From: Escherichia coli
Lineage (GTDB): Bacteria; Pseudomonadota; Gammaproteobacteria; Enterobacterales; Enterobacteriaceae
Length of the DNA: 64,000 bases
Reading direction: 5' to 3'
NCBI RefSeq assembly: GCF_036503815.1
Contig: NZ_AP027764.1
Location: forward strand, 806,001 to 870,000
Of this stretch, positions 18,063 through 25,836 are shown one piece after another; the stretch's first letter is position 1, and each line of letters opens with the position of its first letter. The notes under the pieces were generated by a model. It ran no database searches. It worked only from the letters and a program-made list of their open reading frames with translations, and had not been told where the DNA came from. The position numbers were made by a program, and so were the translations under genes.

Positions 18063-19133
18063 ATGAAGCTGGTTGAACACTACATCATGCGTGGTACGCG
18101 CCGTCTGGTGCTGATTATCGTCGGTTTTCTGATCTTTATTTTCGCCAGCTACTCCGCACAGCGTTATCTGACCGAAGCGGCAAATGGGACATTAGCTCTT
18201 GATGTTGTGCTGGATATTGTTTTCTACAAGGTGCTGATTGCACTGGAGATGTTGTTACCTGTTGGACTGTATGTGTCAGTTGGCGTGACGCTAGGGCAGA
18301 TGTATACCGACTCGGAAATTACCGCTATTTCTGCGGCGGGGGGGAGTCCGGGACGCTTGTACAAAGCCGTTCTTTATCTGGCGATACCGCTAAGTATTTT
18401 TGTCACCCTTCTGTCGATGTATGGTCGTCCGTGGGCTTATGCGCAGATTTATCAACTGGAGCAACAGTCGCAGTCGGAGCTGGATGTTCGCCAGTTGCGG
18501 GCAAAGAAATTTAACACTAACGATAACGGACGAATGATCCTTTCGCAGACGGTTGATCAGGATAATAATCGCCTGACTGACGTGCTGATTTATACTTCTA
18601 CTGCCAATCGAACCCGTATTTTCCGCGCCCGTTCGGTTGATGTAGTTGACCCATCACCCGAGAAACCGACCGTTATGTTGCATAACGGGACCGCCTATCT
18701 TCTCGATCATCAGGGGCGTGACGACAACGAACAGATCTACCGTAATCTGCAATTGCATCTGAATCCGCTGGATCAAAGCCCTAACGTCAAACGCAAAGCA
18801 AAATCGGTCACGGAGCTGGCGCGCTCCGCCTTTCCTGCCGATCATGCCGAACTGCAATGGCGACAAAGCCGTGGCCTGACAGCATTGTTGATGGCGCTGC
18901 TGGCCATTTCATTAAGTCGGGTAAAACCGCGGCAAGGGCGATTTTCAACGTTATTGCCACTGACGTTGCTGTTTGTTGCCATTTTTTATGGCGGCGACGT
19001 CTGCCGTACGCTGGTGGCTAACGGCGCGATTCCCCTCATTCCTGGTTTGTGGTTAGTACCCGGACTCATGCTAATGGGCCTGCTGATGCTGGTCGCACGC
19101 GACTTCTCTTTGCTGCAGAAATTTTCCCGATGA
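18063..19133 (+). CDS. LptF-like permease of the LptF/LptG (YjgP/YjgQ) family
   Basis: A 356-residue inner membrane protein with the LptF architecture: three N-terminal membrane segments, a periplasmic domain of about 150 residues (roughly 125-275) and three C-terminal segments. Typical family features are MRGTRR near the start, the EITAISAAGGSPGRL loop between the early helices, and the end RDFSLLQKFSR. The chromosomal lptFG pair for LPS export lies elsewhere, so this is an extra copy. It overlaps the LptG-like gene by ATGA. Confidence 0.85.
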   Translation: MKLVEHYIMRGTRRLVLIIVGFLIFIFASYSAQRYLTEAANGTLALDVVLDIVFYKVLIALEMLLPVGLYVSVGVTLGQMYTDSEITAISAAGGSPGRLYKAVLYLAIPLSIFVTLLSMYGRPWAYAQIYQLEQQSQSELDVRQLRAKKFNTNDNGRMILSQTVDQDNNRLTDVLIYTSTANRTRIFRARSVDVVDPSPEKPTVMLHNGTAYLLDHQGRDDNEQIYRNLQLHLNPLDQSPNVKRKAKSVTELARSAFPADHAELQWRQSRGLTALLMALLAISLSRVKPRQGRFSTLLPLTLLFVAIFYGGDVCRTLVANGAIPLIPGLWLVPGLMLMGLLMLVARDFSLLQKFSR

Positions 19134-20209
19134 ATGTTTTCAGTCGCTATTTAATTCGTCATCTCTTTCTCGGTTTTGCCGCCGCCGCAGGGCTATTGCT
19201 GCCGCTCTTTACCACCTTCAACCTGATTAACGAACTGGATGATGTCAGCCCGGGTGGTTATCGCTGGACTCAGGCGGTGCTGGTGGTGCTGATGACCTTA
19301 CCGCGCACACTGGTCGAACTTTCGCCGTTTATCGCCTTATTGGGAGGGATTGTCGGCCTGGGGCAGTTATCGAAAAACAGTGAGCTTACCGCCATTCGCA
19401 GCACGGGGTTTTCTATCTTCCGTATTGCACTGGTGGCGCTGGTTGCCGGGATATTGTGGACTGTTTCATTAGGCACGATAGATGAGTGGGTGGCGTCGCC
19501 ATTGCAGCAACAGGCGCTGCAAATCAAATCGACTGCCACTGCGTTGGGGGAGGACGATGACATTACCGGCAATATGCTGTGGGCCAGGCGTGGTAATGAA
19601 TTTGTGACGGTGAAATCGCTGAACGAGCAGGGCCAGCCGGTGGGCGTGGAGATATTTCATTACCGCGACGATCTCTCGCTCGAATCCTACATTTATGCAC
19701 GCAGTGCCACCATTGAAGACGACAAAACGTGGATCCTGCATGGTGTGAATCATAAAAAATGGCTGAATGGCAAAGAAACGCTGGAAACATCTGATAATCT
19801 TGCCTGGCAATCGGCCTTCACCAGTATGAATCTTGAAGAGTTATCGATGCCGGGAAATACTTTTTCTGTCCGTCAACTTAATCATTACATCCATTATTTG
19901 CAGGAAACCGGGCAACCCAGCAGCGAATACCGCCTTGCACTGTGGGAAAAACTGGGACAACCCATCTTGACCCTGGCGATGATTTTGCTGGCTGTGCCGT
20001 TTACCTTTAGTGCCCCGCGTTCGCCTGGGATGGGTAGCCGTCTCGCTGTAGGCGTCATCGTGGGCTTACTCACCTGGATCAGCTATCAAATCATGGTCAA
20101 TCTGGGATTGCTATTTGCGTTGAGCGCACCTGTTACCGCGCTCGGTTTACCGATAGCGTTTATGCTGGTGGCGTTGAGCCTGGTGTATTGGTATGACAGT
20201 CAACATTAA
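19130..20209 (+). CDS. LptG-like permease of the LptF/LptG (YjgP/YjgQ) family
   Basis: A 359-residue partner of the preceding gene. MNVFSRYLIRHLFLGF, the cytoplasmic coupling loop SKNSELTAIRSTGFS, a periplasmic beta-rich domain (roughly 125-265) and three C-terminal helices including AVPFTFSAPRSPGMGSRLAVGV match LptG-type permeases. The start was set at ATG 19130 (ATGA overlap); the in-frame extension from 19049 lies within the LptF-like gene. No LptB ATPase or LptC gene is adjacent, so it would have to borrow an ATPase. Confidence 0.85.
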   Translation: MNVFSRYLIRHLFLGFAAAAGLLLPLFTTFNLINELDDVSPGGYRWTQAVLVVLMTLPRTLVELSPFIALLGGIVGLGQLSKNSELTAIRSTGFSIFRIALVALVAGILWTVSLGTIDEWVASPLQQQALQIKSTATALGEDDDITGNMLWARRGNEFVTVKSLNEQGQPVGVEIFHYRDDLSLESYIYARSATIEDDKTWILHGVNHKKWLNGKETLETSDNLAWQSAFTSMNLEELSMPGNTFSVRQLNHYIHYLQETGQPSSEYRLALWEKLGQPILTLAMILLAVPFTFSAPRSPGMGSRLAVGVIVGLLTWISYQIMVNLGLLFALSAPVTALGLPIAFMLVALSLVYWYDSQH

Positions 20210-20210
20210 A

Positions 20211-20237
20211 CCCGCCGTGGCGCAGCACCACAGCGGG
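20211..20237. terminator. Hairpin between convergent LptG-like and SPT-like genes
   Basis: CCCGCCGTGG (20211-20220) pairs with CCACAGCGGG (20228-20237) with one mismatch. It fills most of the 34-base gap between two convergent operons, so it could serve as a bidirectional terminator, though no clear U-run follows on either strand. Confidence 0.6.
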
Positions 20238-20243
20238 CTCACA

Positions 20244-21416
20244 TTACTGCTTCAGAGTAGCAAATGCCTGAATGATGGCATCGATTTGCTCACGAGTGTG
20301 GGCAGCGTTTACGCTACAGCGCAGCAGCGTGATGCCCGCAGGCGCGGCAGGTGGCAGGATAAGATTCACATAAACGCCCAGCGAAATAAGCTCGCGCCAG
20401 ATGCGTAAACCTTCCTCTTTCGAACCGATTATTACTGGCACTACCGGGCTAATATGTGAACTTAACTCGTAATCCAGTTTTTGCAGACCGTCATACAGAT
20501 GGTTGGCGTTATCCATCAGCTTTTGCCGCAACTCTGGTTGTGAGGCAATGGTTCTTAACGACGAGCGCACGGTCGCAATGCAGGACGGAGAAGGAGAGGC
20601 GGTAAAAATATACGGGCGGCTGCCGTAGCGCAGCACTTCCATCGCTTCCGAACCGACAGCAAAACCGCCAATCGATGCCAGACTTTTACTGAAGGTACCA
20701 ACGATAATATCCACATCATCTTCAACGCCGACGGCTTCAGCCAGTCCGCGCCCTGTTGCACCTAATACGCCAAACGAATGCGCTTCATCGACAATCAAAT
20801 AACCACCAAGACGACGTTTGATATCAACAATTTCCGCCAGCGGTGCAACGTCACCGAGCATACTGTAGATGCCCTCAACGATGATAATCGCCTCTTTTGC
20901 TCGTTCACCGAGGCGAACCATGCGCCGTTCCAGATCTTTAGCATCGTTATGGCGGAAACGAATAATTTCCGCTCCACCGAGAGAACAGGCGTCATAAATA
21001 CTGGCGTGGCTATCGGCATCCAGTAACACCACGGCGTTATGGTCGGCAAGTGCGCTGATGACACCTAAATTAGCGGTATAACCGGTTGAAAAAACGATAG
21101 CGGTAGGGCGCTTGAAAAACTCGGCAATTTCTTTCTCTAACGCCAGATGTGGCGCATAGCTGCCATTAGCCATACGAGAACCGGTAGTGCCGGTGCCTTG
21201 TGCCGCTAATGCTGCCTGACCTTCGGTGATGGCATCATGATTGAAAGTTAAACCGAGATAATTATTAGTCCCGGCCAGAATCACTTTTTTATTGCCGATA
21301 CGGCCTTCAGTGGCGGAGTACACTTCATCAATACAGGTACCAAACGGCGTTAATCCGTTGTCACTAAATTGCAGTCGCTCGCCAGCAAGGCGCGCATATT
21401 TATCGTATAGCCCCAT
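20244..21416 (-). CDS. Serine-palmitoyltransferase-like alpha-oxoamine synthase
   Basis: A 390-residue PLP enzyme that would condense an amino acid, probably serine, with an acyl thioester to give a 3-keto long-chain base. The PLP lysine is Lys244 in GTFSKS; Asp210 and His213 are in VDEAHSFG, and His137 is in DADSHAS. These sit 21-22 residues before their counterparts in Sphingomonas SPT (H159, D231, H234, K265). The stretches RPYIFTAS and LPPAAPAG...LLRCS match SPT better than BioF or Kbl. The position of Sphingomonas Arg378 is Leu354 here; the Arg390 counterpart is Arg366. Last gene of its operon; ATG shares an A with the ACP stop. E. coli BioF and Kbl are encoded elsewhere. Confidence 0.82.
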   Translation of the reverse strand: MGLYDKYARLAGERLQFSDNGLTPFGTCIDEVYSATEGRIGNKKVILAGTNNYLGLTFNHDAITEGQAALAAQGTGTTGSRMANGSYAPHLALEKEIAEFFKRPTAIVFSTGYTANLGVISALADHNAVVLLDADSHASIYDACSLGGAEIIRFRHNDAKDLERRMVRLGERAKEAIIIVEGIYSMLGDVAPLAEIVDIKRRLGGYLIVDEAHSFGVLGATGRGLAEAVGVEDDVDIIVGTFSKSLASIGGFAVGSEAMEVLRYGSRPYIFTASPSPSCIATVRSSLRTIASQPELRQKLMDNANHLYDGLQKLDYELSSHISPVVPVIIGSKEEGLRIWRELISLGVYVNLILPPAAPAGITLLRCSVNAAHTREQIDAIIQAFATLKQ

Positions 21417-21664
21417 TATTTATTCTCCAGCCATGGAAGTAGAGTTTCCATTAATTGCGCAGGGGTTTTGACATCCAGCAGAATATTAATAGGAATGGAA
21501 ATATCGAATCTGTCTTCCAGCATCATTAAGAGATCCATCACTTTGATCGACTCCAGGCCAAGATCGTTGACGAGATCGCTGTCGGGCTTAATTTCCACAC
21601 CGTTTTCGACCAAATCCTGTAAACAGGAAAGGATGTAATCCATTACTATTTCACGATTTACCAT
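21416..21664 (-). CDS. Dedicated acyl carrier protein
   Basis: An 82-residue acidic four-helix ACP. The phosphopantetheine serine is Ser39 in GLESIKVMDLL, with Glu-Ser-Ile in place of the usual Asp-Ser-Leu. It lies between the reductase and SPT-like genes, overlapping the latter by one base. Specialised ACPs next to serine palmitoyltransferase are known from alphaproteobacterial sphingolipid loci (AcpR). It probably carries the acyl chain from the acyl-AMP ligase to the condensing enzyme. Confidence 0.85.
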   Translation of the reverse strand: MVNREIVMDYILSCLQDLVENGVEIKPDSDLVNDLGLESIKVMDLLMMLEDRFDISIPINILLDVKTPAQLMETLLPWLENK

Positions 21665-21695
21665 AGAAACGTTAACACACCTTTAAACAAGACAA

Positions 21696-22610
21696 TCAAA
21701 ATAGCCCGTTGCGTAATGCGTGTTCCAGGCTAATCCCGGGAAACCAATTAATATCTTCAGAAATACGGTTATTACTTGCTGACCAGTCGGCGTGGGTTAA
21801 TTCACGGATTTTCGAGCGGGTCAGCATAGGTTCTTTACCTGCCAGGCGACTCAACGCGGTACTGATATCCGCAAGGCAGGTGAGTACCGACAGAGGAATA
21901 CCAACCATTCGAACGGAACCGCAACGGGCGTCGGCGGCAAGTTGCTGTACGCGTTGCCAGTCATAGCCGCTGGCGACGCCATCGCATAATTCATAGGTTT
22001 GCGTCTGTACAGTTTCGGCGCTTAACCACTGCCCCACGGCTTGCGCGAAATCGGTGACGTGCAGGAAAGAGAGCTGTGTATCTGGCGCACCAAGTCGTGG
22101 CAGCAGGCCGCGCAGCATCCAGTCAAACAGCGGTTTTAACTCTTTATCGCCGGGACCATACACGGCTGTCGGGCGAAAAATGCCCAGCGTAATTTCGTCA
22201 GCCATTGCGGTCAGTCGTTGTTCGGCGACGTGTTTGGAATTTGCGTACCAGGAGAGTTCGGGATGGCGCGCCGCCAGCGAAGAGATAAACAGAAAACGTT
22301 GGCAAAAGCCGCTCTCTTTTGCCGCTTGCATCAGGCGCAGGCTGCCGTCAACGTTACAGCGGGTAAAAATCTCTTCTTTGTGTCCGCGCACTTGCCCGGC
22401 GCAATGGACCACCGCGCTGGCTCCGGCAACCAGTTCGCTAAGCGAATGTGTATCTTCCAGCGAACCGCGCACCCAGATGAGATTATCATTGACGTGAGCG
22501 CGGGCAGTACGCGTCAATGCGCGAACGTGAAAGCCGCGGGCGAGCAGGTTATCGATAATATATTTACCGATAAACCCGGTAGCGCCCGTCACCGCGACAG
22601 TTTGATTCAT
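21696..22610 (-). CDS. NAD(P)-dependent epimerase/dehydratase-family reductase (CerR-like)
   Basis: A 304-residue extended short-chain dehydrogenase. The nucleotide-binding motif TGATGFIG is at residues 8-15, and the catalytic YxxxK pair is Tyr122/Lys126 (SWYANSKHVAE). In Caulobacter an epimerase-family enzyme (CerR) encoded beside spt reduces the 3-keto group of ceramide; position and family suggest the same here, but a sugar-type substrate cannot be excluded. It overlaps the ligase gene upstream by 4 bases (ATGA). Confidence 0.8.
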   Translation of the reverse strand: MNQTVAVTGATGFIGKYIIDNLLARGFHVRALTRTARAHVNDNLIWVRGSLEDTHSLSELVAGASAVVHCAGQVRGHKEEIFTRCNVDGSLRLMQAAKESGFCQRFLFISSLAARHPELSWYANSKHVAEQRLTAMADEITLGIFRPTAVYGPGDKELKPLFDWMLRGLLPRLGAPDTQLSFLHVTDFAQAVGQWLSAETVQTQTYELCDGVASGYDWQRVQQLAADARCGSVRMVGIPLSVLTCLADISTALSRLAGKEPMLTRSKIRELTHADWSASNNRISEDINWFPGISLEHALRNGLF

Positions 22611-24316
22611 GCCATGGATTCCTGCACATGAAGGCTTGCAGCATAACGTTTTTTCGCTTCCGCACGGGCAGGCTTGCCGGAGGACGTTCGGGGAATACTG
22701 TGGGGCGGCAACAGATCGATAGCCGCTGTTACGCCAAATTCGCTTTGGATCCGTGCTGCCAGTGCGTGGATAAGCTGCCCACGACGTTCTTCGTCGCTGA
22801 TCCTACACTGGATCTGCAAAATGATTTTTTCCTGGGCGGTAACAAAAGCAATCGCATCGCCAGAATGAATTTCCGGTTCCTGTTCCGCAATATATTCAAT
22901 ATCCTGCGGCCAGATATTACGGCCACGAATAATAATCAGATCTTTAATGCGCCCGGTGACATACAGATAACCGTCCAGCAGATAACCGAGGTCGCCGGTA
23001 TCTAACCAGCCCGTCGCGGCAATCTCGTTTTGCGAAACCTGGTCGCCAAAGTAACCGCTCATCAGGCTGGGGCCGGAGATGCAAATATGGCCTACCACAC
23101 GTTCCGCGACCGGCATACCTGCTTCATTGCGGATTTCAATGCCATGTTCCGGCAACGCTTTACCGCAGTTGACGAAAGTCGATACGGCGCGTGTTTCAGC
23201 ACCCGGCGCGACGGCTTTGCCCTGATATTCAAGGATGTCGCGATCCACTTCGTTAACCACAACCCCGGAGGCTTCATCAGAGAAGCTGACAGCCAGCGCA
23301 TTTTCTGCCAGTCCGTAGCACGGCATGAAAGTTTTATCGTCAAAGTTAACCTGACGGAAACATTCAGCGAATTGATGGAGTTGTTCTGCGGAGATCGGCT
23401 CAGCACCAATACCAGCAACGCGCCAGCAGGAAAGATCCAGTTCAGCGAGATCTTTTTCATTCACGCGGCGCTGGCACAATTCATAGCCAAACGGCGGCGC
23501 AACGGAAACGGTGCCGCGATTTTTACTGATCAATTTAAGCCATTGCAGAGGACGCATGGCAAAATCCTGAGTGCGCAAATAATCTACTGAGAGCTGCGTG
23601 GCGACGGGGGTCAGGAGAAAGCCGACCAGTCCCATATCATGGTAGAAAGGCAGCCAGGAGACGCAGCGGTCGCCAGGGCGTAATTTAATGCCATCGTGGC
23701 TTATAGCACGTAGATTAGCCATCACTTCGCGATGGGTGATAATGACGCCACGGGGAAAACGGGTGCTGCCGGAGGTGTACTGGAGGTAGGCGATATCGTT
23801 CGGAACTGGACGCTGGAGTACAACATCGGCTTCCGGTAATGCCTTAAACCAGGTGTGGCTTAAAACATGTAATTCGGGGTTGTTATGCGTAGCAGCATTG
23901 ACCAGTGGCAACCACTCATCACCAGTGATAATGGCTGCGGGCTGGCAACTTGCCAGTAAACCCTGCAGTTTGGCGCTCCAGGAATCCCGCTGACCGACGC
24001 CCATTGGAATTGCCAACGGGACGGCGACTAAGCCGGCATACTGGCAGGCAAAAAAAGCCTCTACAAACCCGCTACTCGTTTCGGCAATCAGCGCCACGCG
24101 ATCGCCTTTTTTCAGATTCAGTGATAACAACCGCTTCGCACCAGCTTCGGCACGCGCTTTTAACGTCTGATATTCCAGTTGATCTTCAAGTTGGCAACGT
24201 CTGTCATAAAAATTCATTCCGGCGCTACTCAGAGCGGCGTAGTCCAAAGCATCAACCAGCGTTGGAAAATCGGCATAGCGCATAGGTAGGGAATGCGTAA
24301 AGATGTTATTAGACAT
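22607..24316 (-). CDS. Fatty acyl-AMP ligase / acyl-ACP synthetase
   Basis: An adenylate-forming enzyme of 569 residues. It has the P-loop-like YTSGSTRFPRGVIITH, WLPFYHDMGL, CYGLAE, TGRIKDLIIIRGRNIWP and the C-terminal catalytic lysine motif PRTSSGK. The FYHDMGL and GRNIWPQDIE patterns are those of fatty acyl-AMP ligases, which load fatty acids onto ACPs rather than CoA. First gene of the four-gene minus-strand operon (ligase, reductase, ACP, SPT-like). Start taken at ATG 24316; GTG codons just upstream extend it by three residues. Confidence 0.87.
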   Translation of the reverse strand: MSNNIFTHSLPMRYADFPTLVDALDYAALSSAGMNFYDRRCQLEDQLEYQTLKARAEAGAKRLLSLNLKKGDRVALIAETSSGFVEAFFACQYAGLVAVPLAIPMGVGQRDSWSAKLQGLLASCQPAAIITGDEWLPLVNAATHNNPELHVLSHTWFKALPEADVVLQRPVPNDIAYLQYTSGSTRFPRGVIITHREVMANLRAISHDGIKLRPGDRCVSWLPFYHDMGLVGFLLTPVATQLSVDYLRTQDFAMRPLQWLKLISKNRGTVSVAPPFGYELCQRRVNEKDLAELDLSCWRVAGIGAEPISAEQLHQFAECFRQVNFDDKTFMPCYGLAENALAVSFSDEASGVVVNEVDRDILEYQGKAVAPGAETRAVSTFVNCGKALPEHGIEIRNEAGMPVAERVVGHICISGPSLMSGYFGDQVSQNEIAATGWLDTGDLGYLLDGYLYVTGRIKDLIIIRGRNIWPQDIEYIAEQEPEIHSGDAIAFVTAQEKIILQIQCRISDEERRGQLIHALAARIQSEFGVTAAIDLLPPHSIPRTSSGKPARAEAKKRYAASLHVQESMA

Positions 24317-24325
24317 ATACACCAC

Positions 24326-24687
24326 GAAAAAAATTGGATATCAGAAATAAAATGACAATAATGCGGTGGATTATATAGGCATAAAAGATAAATGAGATAG
24401 TATTTTCATCGGTGCGATATTGAACATTGATTTAAATAATAGGTTTGGCTTTGTTGTTTTTATTGTGAATGATATTTAATTTATGAATATATTAAGAAGA
24501 AGCCTTGTTTGGTTGCCTTAAATCGACAAAAGGCATTGAGGCGCTTCTGTGTAGTCTCTGACCTTATCTTAATTATTAATAAATACTATTTATTCTTTGT
24601 TTGTATTCTTTGGGTTGATTATTAAGATGCCGTTCGTTGCTGTTGCAATCTGTTTGTCACCGTTAATTATTTGTTATCCACAGAGAT
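24326..24687. promoter_or_regulatory. Divergent AT-rich promoter region, ligase operon and yghO
   Basis: There are 362 bases without a plausible gene between divergent transcription units. It is very AT-rich compared with its flanks, which suits H-NS binding (inference), and must contain both promoters. I could not place -10/-35 pairs with confidence. An imperfect hairpin lies at 24498-24548. Confidence 0.6.
24498..24548. other. Imperfect inverted repeat in the divergent region
   Basis: Outer arms AGAAGC (24498-24503) and GCTTCT (24543-24548) enclose inner arms TGCCTT and AAGGCA, with mismatches between. It is GC-richer than its surroundings. It could be an operator, a leader structure of the ligase operon, or remnant repeat DNA. 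Confidence 0.45.
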
Positions 24688-25830
24688 ATGGAATGCGATC
24701 TGCTGATGATTAAAATTGAAAAAGTAATTAATAAAAATGACCTTAAGGCATTTATCGCTTTTCCGTCATCACTTTATCCCGATGATCCAAACTGGATACC
24801 CCCTTTGTTCATTGAACGCAGCGAGCATTTGTCGGCGAAGAATCCGGGGACGGACCATATTATCTGGCAGGCGTGGGTAGCAAAAAAAGCGGGGCAGATA
24901 GTCGGGCGGATTACCGCGCAAATCGATACCTTGCACCGCGAGCGTTACGGTGACGATACCGGTCATTTTGGCATGATTGACGCCATTGATGATCCGCAGG
25001 TTTTTGCCGCTTTGTTTGGCGCAGCGGAAGCATGGTTGAAGTTACAAGGTGCCAGTATGATCAGCGGGCCTTTCAGCCTGAATATCAATCAGGAAAGCGG
25101 ATTACTGATTGAAGGGTTTGACACACCACCCAGTGCGATGATGCCACACGGCAAACCGTGGTATGCCGCGCATATTGAACAACTGGGTTATCACAAAGGC
25201 ATTGATTTACTGGCGTGGTGGATGCAGCGAACCGATCTCACGTTCTCTCCGGCGCTAAAAAAACTGATGGATCAGGTACGCAAAAAGGTGACCATTCGTT
25301 GCATCAATCGTCAGCGGTTTGCTGAAGAGATGCAGATCCTGCGTGAGATTTTCAACTCTGGCTGGCAGCACAACTGGGGATTTGTGCCGTTTACCGAACA
25401 TGAATTCGCTACCATGGGCGATCAACTAAAGTATCTGGTACCGGACGATATGATCTACGTCGCCGAGATTGATTCTGCTCCCTGCGCGTTTATAGTCGGC
25501 TTGCCGAACATCAACGAGGCGATTGCCGATCTGAACGGATCGCTCTTTCCCTTCGGCTGGGCAAAATTGCTGTGGCGCTTAAAAGTCAGCGGTGTGCGAA
25601 CTGCGCGAGTGCCGCTGATGGGCGTGCGTGACGAGTATCAGTTCAGCCGCATCGGCCCGGTGATTGCGCTGTTATTGATTGAAGCCTTACGCGATCCGTT
25701 TGCTCGCCGGAAGATCGATGCGCTGGAAATGTCATGGATCCTCGAAACCAATACAGGCATGAATAACATGCTGGAACGCATTGGAGCGGAGCCGTACAAG
25801 CGTTACCGATTGTATGAAAAGCAGATTTGA
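24688..25830 (+). CDS. yghO: YghO, GNAT-fold acyltransferase, candidate bacterial ceramide synthase
   Basis: A soluble-looking protein of 380 residues with a conserved N-terminal segment (SSLYPDDPNWIPPLF, KKAGQIVGRITAQID) and a second acyl-CoA N-acyltransferase-like half (DDMIYVAEIDSAPCAFIVGLPN, ALEMSWILETN). Caulobacter's bacterial ceramide synthase is likewise annotated as an N-acyltransferase-fold protein, and the context next to SPT-like genes points to N-acylation of a long-chain base. K-12 yghO is, as I recall, a remnant beside IS5. ATG 24688 is used; ATG 24706 (MIKIEKV) is an equally reasonable start. Ends 6 bases from convergent glcC. Confidence 0.82.
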   Translation: MECDLLMIKIEKVINKNDLKAFIAFPSSLYPDDPNWIPPLFIERSEHLSAKNPGTDHIIWQAWVAKKAGQIVGRITAQIDTLHRERYGDDTGHFGMIDAIDDPQVFAALFGAAEAWLKLQGASMISGPFSLNINQESGLLIEGFDTPPSAMMPHGKPWYAAHIEQLGYHKGIDLLAWWMQRTDLTFSPALKKLMDQVRKKVTIRCINRQRFAEEMQILREIFNSGWQHNWGFVPFTEHEFATMGDQLKYLVPDDMIYVAEIDSAPCAFIVGLPNINEAIADLNGSLFPFGWAKLLWRLKVSGVRTARVPLMGVRDEYQFSRIGPVIALLLIEALRDPFARRKIDALEMSWILETNTGMNNMLERIGAEPYKRYRLYEKQI

Positions 25831-25836
25831 TGGCAG

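Noticed and set aside
20244..21416. Reading the PLP enzyme as BioF or Kbl
   Set aside because: The GTFSKS lysine motif, RPYIFTAS and PPAAPAG segments and the partner ACP fit SPT better, and no bio or tdh genes are adjacent.
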